In this document: positions 7,060-12,540 of the stretch, in pieces
Position numbering within the stretch: the first letter of the stretch is position 1
Layout of the letters: the number at the start of each line of letters is the position of its first letter
From: Bacteroidales bacterium
GTDB lineage: Bacteria > Bacteroidota > Bacteroidia > Bacteroidales > P3
Direction of reading: 5' to 3'
Assembly: GCA_900771365.1 (NCBI GenBank)
Contig: CAAGNU010000055.1
Span: forward strand, 1 to 12,540
DNA: 12,540 nt
Made by a program: the position numbers and the translations under genes
The notes under the pieces: generated by a model
What the model was told of the DNA's origin: nothing
Seen by the model: only the letters and a program-made list of their open reading frames with translations
Databases searched by the model: none

Positions 7060-7146
7060 CCATTCGTAACACACAAGGGGCATTATTGCCAAATATTTGT
7101 TGCACAAAATTATATATATAATATTCATCATTTAAAAATTCAACAA

Positions 7147-8556
7147 ATGAGCGGTCTTTTTGGAGTCGTCACAAACAAACCCTGTGCCACAGACCTTTTC
7201 TACGGCACCGATTATCATTCTCATCTCGGAACCCGTCGTGCTGGTCTCAGCACTATAGACAACGGCGTGGTACACCTTAACATTCACAACATCGAGAACA
7301 CGCAGTTCAAGACCAAGTTTACCGACGATATCAATGAGATGCTCGGCACCCAAGGCATAGGAGTCATCTCCGACAGCGATGCGCAGCCTATCGTCTGCAA
7401 CTCCCATCTCGGACGCTTCGCCGTGTGCACCGTCTCCCGTATCAACAACATCGACGAGCTTGAAAAGCTCTGCCTATCCAAAAACCAGCAGTTCACCGAG
7501 CTCAGCATGGGCAAAACCAACCCCACAGAGCTCATCGCTCTCCTTATCACGCAGGGCAAGACCTTCGAGGATGGCATCCGCAACGTCTACGAGCACGTCC
7601 GCGGCAGCGTCTCCTTCCTCATCCTCACCAACGATGGCATCATCGCTGCCCGCGACCGCTACGGACGCACGCCGCTCATCATCGGACGCCGCGGGGAGAA
7701 CGACTTCGCCGTGGCCTCCGAGACCCACAGCTATGTCAACCTCGGCTTCGACACGCAATACTTCATCCAACCCGGCGAGGCCGTGAAAATCACCCACACC
7801 GGCTACGAACAAATCATCCAGCCGAACGACAAGATGCAGATATGCTCCTTCCTCTGGATTTACTACGGCTACCCCTGCGTAGAGTACGAGGACATCAACG
7901 CCGAAGAGGTACGCTACCGCCTCGGCGAAATCATGGGCCGCAACGATGATGTGGAGGCCGACTACGTCTCGGCTATCCCAGACAGCGGTATCGGCATGGC
8001 CCTCGGCTATGCGGAAGGCAAGGGCATCCCCTATAAGCGCGGCATCCTCAAATACACCCCCACCTGGGCACGCAGTTTCATGCCCACCAATCAGGAAGCA
8101 CGCCAACTGGTAGCCAAGATGAAGCTCATTCCCTCCCACAAACTCCTTGAAGGCAAAGATGTGGTCTTCTGTGACGACAGCATCGTCCGCGGCACCCAGC
8201 TCCGCGACCAAGTGAAGATGCTCTATGAGACCGGCGTGAAGCACATCCACATCCGCATCAGCTGCCCGCCCCTTGTGCACGGCTGCAACTACCTAAACTT
8301 CTCTGCCTCCAAGACCGACAAAGAACTCATCACCCGCCGCGTTATCTCCGACCTCGAAGGCGGCGAGGTGCGCAACATCGAAGCCTATCAAGACCACACC
8401 ACAAAGGAATACGCCAACATGGTGGAGGCCATCCGCAAGGCCATAGGTGTCGACACGCTCAAGTTCAACACCCTCGACTCCATCCAAGAGGCTATCGGAC
8501 TGCCTAAGTGCAAAATCTGCACCCACTGTTTCGACGGCTCATCCTACGGTGAGTAA
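7147..8556 (+). CDS. Amidophosphoribosyltransferase (PurF) paralogue with degenerate glutaminase site
   Basis: A 469-residue protein with the PurF layout: an Ntn-type glutaminase domain (1 to about 225) and a type I phosphoribosyltransferase domain (about 230-450). The PRPP loop VVFCDDSIVRGT (339-350) and AIPDSGIGMALGYA (276-289) are intact. All four Cys that bind the [4Fe-4S] cluster in Bacillus-type PurF appear present (233, 380, 458, 461). The glutaminase site is not: the family begins Met-Cys-Gly with Cys as nucleophile, but this protein begins Met-Ser-Gly, the HxRYST region reads GVISDSD, and the HNGNL region reads VSRIN. It may use free ammonia, depend on another glutaminase, or do something other than the first step of purine synthesis. 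Similar Cys-less PurF paralogues are known to me from Bacteroides. The frame is open from 7057, but the start at 7147 gives the family N-terminus, and the upstream part overlaps the promoter. Confidence 0.9.
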   Translation: MSGLFGVVTNKPCATDLFYGTDYHSHLGTRRAGLSTIDNGVVHLNIHNIENTQFKTKFTDDINEMLGTQGIGVISDSDAQPIVCNSHLGRFAVCTVSRINNIDELEKLCLSKNQQFTELSMGKTNPTELIALLITQGKTFEDGIRNVYEHVRGSVSFLILTNDGIIAARDRYGRTPLIIGRRGENDFAVASETHSYVNLGFDTQYFIQPGEAVKITHTGYEQIIQPNDKMQICSFLWIYYGYPCVEYEDINAEEVRYRLGEIMGRNDDVEADYVSAIPDSGIGMALGYAEGKGIPYKRGILKYTPTWARSFMPTNQEARQLVAKMKLIPSHKLLEGKDVVFCDDSIVRGTQLRDQVKMLYETGVKHIHIRISCPPLVHGCNYLNFSASKTDKELITRRVISDLEGGEVRNIEAYQDHTTKEYANMVEAIRKAIGVDTLKFNTLDSIQEAIGLPKCKICTHCFDGSSYGE

Positions 8557-8568
8557 TACAACCTTATA

Positions 8569-8593
8569 GGGCGACCCGACCCCTCGGTCGCCC
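8569..8593 (+). terminator. Terminator-like hairpin after the PurF-like gene
   Basis: GGGCGACC (8569-8576) and GGTCGCCC (8586-8593) form a perfect 8-bp GC-rich stem with a 9-nt loop, 13 bp after the stop codon. The following ATTCCCTTTG is only mildly T-rich, so termination may be weak. It separates the PurF-like gene from the next gene on the same strand. Confidence 0.5.
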
Positions 8594-8665
8594 ATTCCCT
8601 TTGAATGACCGATACACCATGAGTCTGCCCGACCCTCCGTGCCGTCCATGGCTCCAAAACTAAAC

Positions 8666-10426
8666 ATGATGATGCGAAAGTACATATACATAACAGCCCT
8701 CTTGCTGTGCCTGGCATCCTTCCATACCAAGGCACAGGATACTATACCCATCTCGGTTAAAGAACTGGCTCCCGACTTCAACATCCGACCGCTATTCCTG
8801 GACGACACCATCCATATCGCCCGCTATCTCGACAGTCTGGGCGGGGAGAACCATGCCATGGCCGACAGCTGCGTAACCCTCAACTCCAAACTCTTAGCCA
8901 TGCACAACGTGCTGCTCTACGACTATCGCCACAGCGGCGATACGGTGTGGATTGATGCTACGCACTACCTTGAGGACTACGTGCTCTACACCCAACGCAT
9001 CGAAGAGCTCTCTCAATTCGTGCTCGACCGCGCCCATCGCTACCTCGACCGCGAAAGAAAGCAGCAGCAAGTGCAACAGCAGAACGTGCTCAACCTCCGC
9101 CGCGACTCTATCAACCGTGCACACCGCTCCATCGTGAACGCCTGCGAGGGCATCGGGGTGAGCGACAAGGAGCGCAAGAAGGAGCTGAAAGACATCTACT
9201 ACGCCTACCTCTCCGTCTACAACCGCTACGACTTCTCCATGAAGCGTAGCGACCCCCAGTACATCGCCGACCTCGACAAGTTCTTCGCCTTCCAGCAGGA
9301 CCTCCTCGGCAACCTCCTCGGCAGCAACAACTACACAGCCCGCATCAACAACTTCGCCAACACGCTCAAAGTGCGCTGCGGCCACGACCACAGCGAGGTG
9401 CTGCGCTCCTATCAACGCGCCTTCCGCAGCAAAGCCGCACCCGTAGCCTTCTCCACGCTGAGAGAATACTATGACTACACCGCCTCCCTCCAGGAAATCA
9501 TCAACATACAAAACAGCTACATCACCGTGGTCGAGCTCCGCGAAAAAATCAACGCTAACAGCAAACGCATCACCTCGCTCTACGGCGCCAGGTTCCACGA
9601 TGTCACCAAGACCTACCAGGAGGTTGTAGCCAGCGTGAACATGATACCCTCATTCAACACCCTCCCCAACGCAAACGCCTTTGTGGCCACCCTGCAGGAG
9701 TTCACACAGGTGCAGGACAGCTACCTCAACGACCACATACGCCTCTCCGCCATACAAAGCCACGGCGACACCATACGCCGACGCTGCGGCTCTCGCTACG
9801 GCGACGTGGCTAAGGCATACAAAACGCTCAGCGAGGCCAACCCCATGCTGCCCACCTACCGCACCCTCGACGATGCCACCCGATTCTCCTATACGATGGG
9901 CCACTTCGAAGCGTTACAACGTCAGTACGACACCATCATCTCCACGCTCCAATTCATAGACTACCTGCGCGACTCCATCTCCCAGCATTGGATGCAGCAC
10001 CTCACCGTCCACAGCGGACTGCAGACCGTCACAAAGCAGTACGTTTTCGTGCCCACATTTATCGACCTTCGGGGCGGACACGAGTTCATTCAGCAGCTCA
10101 ACGACTTTAGCGATGTCGAGCAACGATGCCTGTACGCCATAAGCCTGGCCAGCCAGTCCAAGGCACTCAACGAGCAGATCCAGCCCGAAATGCAACGCTT
10201 CCGCCAAATCCGCAAGACCTATAGCAAGATGGAGAAAGAATACCTCACCATCAAAGCCATCAACCACCTCACTGAGCTCTACGTATACTGCCGGCAATAC
10301 GAAGCCTTCATCTCCGTGCAAGAACGCTTCCTCGAAATCGTCAAGAGCGCCGAAGCACCCAACATCGACAACCAACTCAAGTCGAACAACGACCCTCAAA
10401 AAATCGATATGATACTCGGACTGTAA
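8666..10426 (+). CDS. Secreted protein of unknown function built from six ~67-72-residue repeats
   Basis: A 586-residue protein that I do not recognise. The chosen ATG is the first of three consecutive ATG codons (8666, 8669, 8672) just before RKYIYITALLLCLASF, a signal peptide ending HTKAQ. The frame is open from a GTG at 8639, but that would add residues before the signal peptide. After about 140 residues the rest is periodic: a boundary motif of the type (V/L/I)Q-x-x-(Y/F/C)-L recurs at intervals of 72, 68, 68, 67 and 67 residues (QQDLL, IQNSYI, VQDSYL, LQRQYD, VEQRCL, VQERFL), with a K-x-Y element mid-repeat (VTKTY, VAKAY, VTKQY, IRKTY). Each unit looks all-helical and polar, suggesting a helical-repeat solenoid in the periplasm. 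A Gln-rich stretch lies in the N-terminal third. It could share a transcript with elbB, 84 bp downstream. Confidence 0.8.
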   Translation: MMMRKYIYITALLLCLASFHTKAQDTIPISVKELAPDFNIRPLFLDDTIHIARYLDSLGGENHAMADSCVTLNSKLLAMHNVLLYDYRHSGDTVWIDATHYLEDYVLYTQRIEELSQFVLDRAHRYLDRERKQQQVQQQNVLNLRRDSINRAHRSIVNACEGIGVSDKERKKELKDIYYAYLSVYNRYDFSMKRSDPQYIADLDKFFAFQQDLLGNLLGSNNYTARINNFANTLKVRCGHDHSEVLRSYQRAFRSKAAPVAFSTLREYYDYTASLQEIINIQNSYITVVELREKINANSKRITSLYGARFHDVTKTYQEVVASVNMIPSFNTLPNANAFVATLQEFTQVQDSYLNDHIRLSAIQSHGDTIRRRCGSRYGDVAKAYKTLSEANPMLPTYRTLDDATRFSYTMGHFEALQRQYDTIISTLQFIDYLRDSISQHWMQHLTVHSGLQTVTKQYVFVPTFIDLRGGHEFIQQLNDFSDVEQRCLYAISLASQSKALNEQIQPEMQRFRQIRKTYSKMEKEYLTIKAINHLTELYVYCRQYEAFISVQERFLEIVKSAEAPNIDNQLKSNNDPQKIDMILGL

Positions 10427-10462
10427 GAACAATGATGTGACGATGAGGTGTGCACAGACAGC

Positions 10463-10510
10463 CACAATTCGCACCTCACAATTCACAATTCACAATAACA
10501 TCTCACAATC
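10463..10510. repeat. 7-bp tandem repeat array abutting the elbB start codon
   Basis: CACAATT, CGCACCT, CACAATT, CACAATT, CACAATA, a 6-bp slip (ACATCT), then CACAATC directly before the ATG at 10511. As in the array before the M16 gene, the coding strand is almost free of G. A 7-bp stem (TGAGGTG 10444-10450 with CACCTCA 10472-10478) overlaps its left part. Confidence 0.75.
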
Positions 10511-11158
10511 ATGAATATAGCAATCATCCTTTCAGGCTGCGGCAACTGCGACGGCAGCGAGCTGCAAGAAACCCTCTCCCTTATGCTGGCCTTCGACCGT
10601 CGCGACTGGCACTATCAATGCTTCGCACCCCAAGGCCCATACACCGTCTACGACCATCGTTCGGGCAAGCCCAACGGCCAACAGCGCGACATTCTTGAAG
10701 AGTCCTCGCGCATCGCACGTGGCAACATACTCCCTCTCGCAGACCTCGACATCTCAAACTACGACGCCCTCGCCATCCCGGGAGGAATGGGAGCCGCCCG
10801 CAACCTCTCCACATTCGATAGAGACAAGGCCGGCATGACCGTGAGAGCCGACGTACAAGCCGCCATCCTGTCTGCCTACACGGCAGGCAAAATCATCATG
10901 GCCGAGTGCATCGCACCCATGATCCTCGCCAAAGTCCTCGGACCCTACAACGTCGTCCTCACGTTAGGACAACCCTGCACAGCCTCCCAGATTGCCGAGC
11001 AACTCGGAGCCCGGCATCAATGCTGCAAGCCGACAGAATACTGCGTAGACAGCCAGCACCGCATCTTCACCACCCCTGCCTACATGGTCTCCAGCCGCAT
11101 CAGCGAAATCTTCGAGGGAACGGAGAACATGGTCTCAGCCGTCGAAAAAGCCCTGTAG
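10511..11158 (+). CDS. elbB: ElbB-like DJ-1/PfpI superfamily protein (isoprenoid biosynthesis glyoxalase)
   Basis: A 215-residue cytoplasmic protein matching E. coli ElbB (217 residues) along its length: NIAIILSGCGNCDGSE at the start, GPYTVYDHRSG, ESSRIARGNI, the loop IPGGMGAARNLSTF (89-102), and the nucleophile region MAECIAPM with Cys133, then TTPAYM near the end. ElbB belongs to the class I glutamine amidotransferase-like/DJ-1 fold. It has been linked to isoprenoid accumulation, and weak glyoxalase activity has been reported for the E. coli protein. The physiological substrate is uncertain. The ATG at 10511 gives the family start and directly follows the 7-bp repeat array. The gene converges on the lipoprotein gene, with an inverted repeat between them. 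Confidence 0.93.
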   Translation: MNIAIILSGCGNCDGSELQETLSLMLAFDRRDWHYQCFAPQGPYTVYDHRSGKPNGQQRDILEESSRIARGNILPLADLDISNYDALAIPGGMGAARNLSTFDRDKAGMTVRADVQAAILSAYTAGKIIMAECIAPMILAKVLGPYNVVLTLGQPCTASQIAEQLGARHQCCKPTEYCVDSQHRIFTTPAYMVSSRISEIFEGTENMVSAVEKAL

Positions 11159-11166
11159 GAATAAGG

Positions 11167-11249
11167 GTGAACTAAGAATAGTGAACTGTGAATTGAATGG
11201 GTAAAACCAACTCAAACAATTCACAGTTCACTATTCACATTTCACGGGA
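11167..11249. repeat. Inverted pair of 7-bp repeat arrays between convergent genes
   Basis: The left array runs GTGAACT, AAGAATA, GTGAACT, GTGAATT (11167-11194) and the right array is its mirror (CACAGTT, CACTATT, CACATTT from 11222). Positions 11177-11195 and 11217-11235 are a perfect 19-bp inverted repeat with a 21-nt loop. It lies between elbB and the lipoprotein gene, both of which read into it, so it could act as a bidirectional terminator or 3'-end stabiliser, though no T-run follows. Confidence 0.8.
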
Positions 11250-11272
11250 TGACGTCCCACCCCGAAAGGCCA

Positions 11273-12025
11273 TTAGCGTAGAAGCGTGCTGCCGCCTATC
11301 GAGAGGCCGCTTCCAGAAGAGCCGTTCGAGCCATTCGACCCATTCGACCCATTCGACCCGTTCGACCCGTTCGACCCGTTCGACCCGTTCGAAGAGCTGC
11401 CCGAAGTGCTAATGGTGCTGCCCGACCCCGTGGTCGTTGTGGGTTTGATAATCTGAATATACGAAGGGGACTTGACAACCTGGCCGCCTAACGACACAGA
11501 AGGACGGATACGGAGCCCCATCTGCGAGGAGAGCCCGTCGGAGGTGAAGCTCGAAGCGAAAGACTTCAGCGCATTGATGCCGTCGTTCGAGAAAAGATTG
11601 TACAAATCCGTGCTCACTCCCAGAGGAACCGGCGTGGTCTTGTTGGCGGCAATAGTGTAGCTCTGATTCGTAGAGCCCGTGGCGAACTCCTGCGAGACCA
11701 AGTCCAAAGCCCAGTCCATAGCGGTGAGCAGCGCGTTGTTCTCGGTGGGGTTCTTCACATCGATGTTCACATCCAGATTGAGCGGCACAGACTTGGTGGT
11801 GATTGCCGATACCAGCTTCACCACATCCGTGGCGGAGATGTTGCCATTCGAAACATTCTTCACATTCACGCCCGCCACAGAGACGTTCGAAACGTTCTTC
11901 AGCGTGTACTCACAATTGGCCAGATTTGCGATGCTGGCGATGTTCTTGGCAAGATTGTCAAGGAAGGTGCATGAGCCAAAGACAAGGCTACATGCAACAG
12001 TTACAATAACTAAGGACTTTTTCAT
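11273..12025 (-). CDS. LEA2-like lipoprotein with Ser-Asn-Gly repeat tail
   Basis: A 250-residue protein with a lipoprotein signal peptide (MKKSLVIVTVACSLVFGSC, lipid Cys at 19), so probably membrane-anchored in the periplasm or at the surface. The body (about 36-195), with LKNVSNVSVAGVNVKNVSN, a PLNLDVNIDVKNPTENNALL strand-turn segment and a later AANKTTPVPL, resembles the LEA type 2/WHy beta-sandwich found in Bacteroidota lipoproteins. That family match is from pattern recognition only. Residues 212-235 are eight Ser-Asn-Gly triplets encoded by 9-bp repeats, between Ser/Thr/Gly-rich linkers, so the tail is probably disordered and variable in length between strains. ATG 12025 follows a good promoter by about 25 bp. 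It converges with elbB. Confidence 0.75.
   Translation of the reverse strand: MKKSLVIVTVACSLVFGSCTFLDNLAKNIASIANLANCEYTLKNVSNVSVAGVNVKNVSNGNISATDVVKLVSAITTKSVPLNLDVNIDVKNPTENNALLTAMDWALDLVSQEFATGSTNQSYTIAANKTTPVPLGVSTDLYNLFSNDGINALKSFASSFTSDGLSSQMGLRIRPSVSLGGQVVKSPSYIQIIKPTTTTGSGSTISTSGSSSNGSNGSNGSNGSNGSNGSNGSNGSSGSGLSIGGSTLLR
11321..11392. repeat. Eight-copy 9-bp tandem repeat encoding Ser-Asn-Gly
   Basis: Eight contiguous 9-bp units, plus-strand form (C/G)CC(A/G)TTCGA: GCCGTTCGA, GCCATTCGA, CCCATTCGA twice, CCCGTTCGA four times. The last four are identical, a sign of recent expansion. Because the unit is 9 bp, copy-number changes keep the frame and only lengthen or shorten the lipoprotein tail. 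Confidence 0.95.
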
Positions 12026-12054
12026 ATCGTAGAAATATTATAATTACCAATGTG

Positions 12055-12085
12055 CAAATATACAACTTTTTTTTTAATCTGCCAA
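12055..12085 (-). promoter_or_regulatory. Promoter of the LEA2-like lipoprotein gene
   Basis: On the minus strand TTG (12085-12083) precedes TATATTTG (12062-12055) by 20 nt, a good match to the Bacteroidetes promoter. Initiation is expected near 12049, giving a leader of about 24 nt before the ATG at 12025. A T-run on the plus strand (an A-rich stretch on the coding strand) lies in the spacer. Confidence 0.65.
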
Positions 12086-12255
12086 TTAAAAATATTCACA
12101 GTCAGCATCCCCCTCTTCACAAGGCACAATCTCGTATGTATCGAAAATAAGAGACTTCGCCTCGCTGAGCAAACTCTGCATTGGACAGAAAGACGACGAA
12201 AGACTCAGTAAATCTTTCGATAGAGAACGAGACTCGGTGAACCTCGTGACAAAAG
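12086..12255. other. Gene-free spacer with a small hairpin
   Basis: No convincing gene. It includes a perfect 7-bp hairpin (CGAAAGA 12197-12203, TCTTTCG 12213-12219, 9-nt loop). Its base composition and motifs (CTTCGCCTCGCTGAGC, GAGACTCGGTGAACCTCGTG) differ from the AT-rich spacers elsewhere and lead directly into the direct repeats, so it may belong to the same repeat element. Confidence 0.4.
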
Positions 12256-12386
12256 CAAGAACTCGCTCCTGAGACCGTAGCGAAATGCGTCACGGAGTAA
12301 AGGGACTGGGGGTATGTTTTGTATTCCGATTTAACGGATGTTTCTTTGGATTGCCTTATGTGCTTGGGCTTCGCACTCCCCTTTCG
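12256..12386. repeat. Long direct repeat, copy 1 (~131 bp)
   Basis: Nearly identical to 12409-12540, offset by 153 bp, with a handful of substitutions and one 1-bp indel (GCTTCGCACT against GCTTCGCGGCT). The core from CTGGGGGTATGTTTTG to GTGCTTGGGCTTCGC (about 12306-12375) appears unchanged. The unit contains a small palindrome TCCGATTTAACGGA and complementary AAAGGG/CCCTTT ends. No gene is supported across it. Confidence 0.9.
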
Positions 12387-12408
12387 GAACGCATGGAAGC
12401 GGAGCGTC

Positions 12409-12540
12409 CAAGAGCTCGCTCTTGAGACCGTAGCGGAATGCGTCACAGAGTAAAGGGGCTGGGGGTATGTTTTGTATTCCGATTTAACGGATGTTTCTTT
12501 GGATTGCCTTATGTGCTTGGGCTTCGCGGCTCCCCTTTCG
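12409..12540. repeat. Long direct repeat, copy 2, running off the window
   Basis: The second copy begins after a 22-bp spacer (12387-12408) and reaches the window end, so its true length is unknown and more copies may follow. It opens with a perfect 6-bp hairpin CAAGAG-CTCG-CTCTTG (12409-12424) that is degraded in copy 1. Confidence 0.9.

Noticed and set aside
7105..7112. A minus-strand TAATTTTG promoter box in the PurF-like leader
   Set aside because: It lies in a very AT-rich stretch, has no -33 element checked at proper spacing, and would transcribe antisense into mtaB with no gene to serve.
7474..8280. A 268-codon minus-strand frame inside the PurF-like gene
   Set aside because: It is the complement of a well-supported gene, with the same low-complexity composition and no promoter.
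12117..12446. A 109-codon minus-strand frame across the direct repeats
   Set aside because: Its residues repeat only because the DNA repeats (TVSGASS, TVSRASS), it has no promoter or domain, and it is cut by the indel differences between copies.
12256..12540. A CRISPR array
   Set aside because: Only two units of about 130 bp with a 22-bp spacer; repeat and spacer lengths are wrong and no cas gene is near.

Overview
The window looks like a chromosomal segment of a Bacteroidota member, most likely Bacteroidales and possibly Prevotella-like. Four things point there. Putative promoters fit the Bacteroidetes -7 consensus TAnnTTTG, with a TTG near -33 in the best cases. Start codons lack strong Shine-Dalgarno sequences. 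One gene encodes a TonB-dependent receptor with an N-terminal carboxypeptidase-regulatory-like domain. Secreted proteins carry signal peptides ending in AQ or S-C. GC-rich genes alternate with AT-rich spacers. No plasmid, phage, IS or CRISPR features were seen.

Left part (1-4280): two genes on the minus strand, a TonB-dependent receptor (1630-4089) followed by an M16-family protein (138-1460) that lacks the zinc-binding HxxEH motif. Arrays of 7-bp repeats lie directly against both ends of the 169-bp gap between them, and another 7-bp array is embedded in frame inside the M16 gene. Candidate divergent promoters lie between the receptor and the next gene.

Middle (4281-8593): a secreted MORN/YwqK-like protein (4281-5321), then a 421-bp spacer holding a possible 35-codon peptide gene, a perfect 28-nt palindrome, a strong bidirectional terminator and a candidate ~128-nt small RNA on the minus strand. 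After that come mtaB (tRNA ms2t6A synthesis) and a PurF-like protein whose phosphoribosyltransferase and Fe-S ligands are intact but whose glutaminase site is degenerate.

Right part (8594-12540): a secreted protein of unknown function built from six ~67-72-residue repeats, then elbB (DJ-1/PfpI-like), whose start codon abuts another 7-bp repeat array. These converge on a minus-strand LEA2-like lipoprotein with a Ser-Asn-Gly tail encoded by eight 9-bp repeats. The convergent gap holds a perfect 19-bp inverted repeat made of 7-bp units. The last 515 bp have no convincing gene but hold two ~130-bp direct repeats with a 153-bp period, the second cut by the window edge.

The genes do not form one evident pathway. 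The segment reads as core housekeeping genes mixed with envelope proteins. The most unusual content is non-coding: the 7-bp repeat family at gene borders, the sRNA candidate and the long direct repeats.
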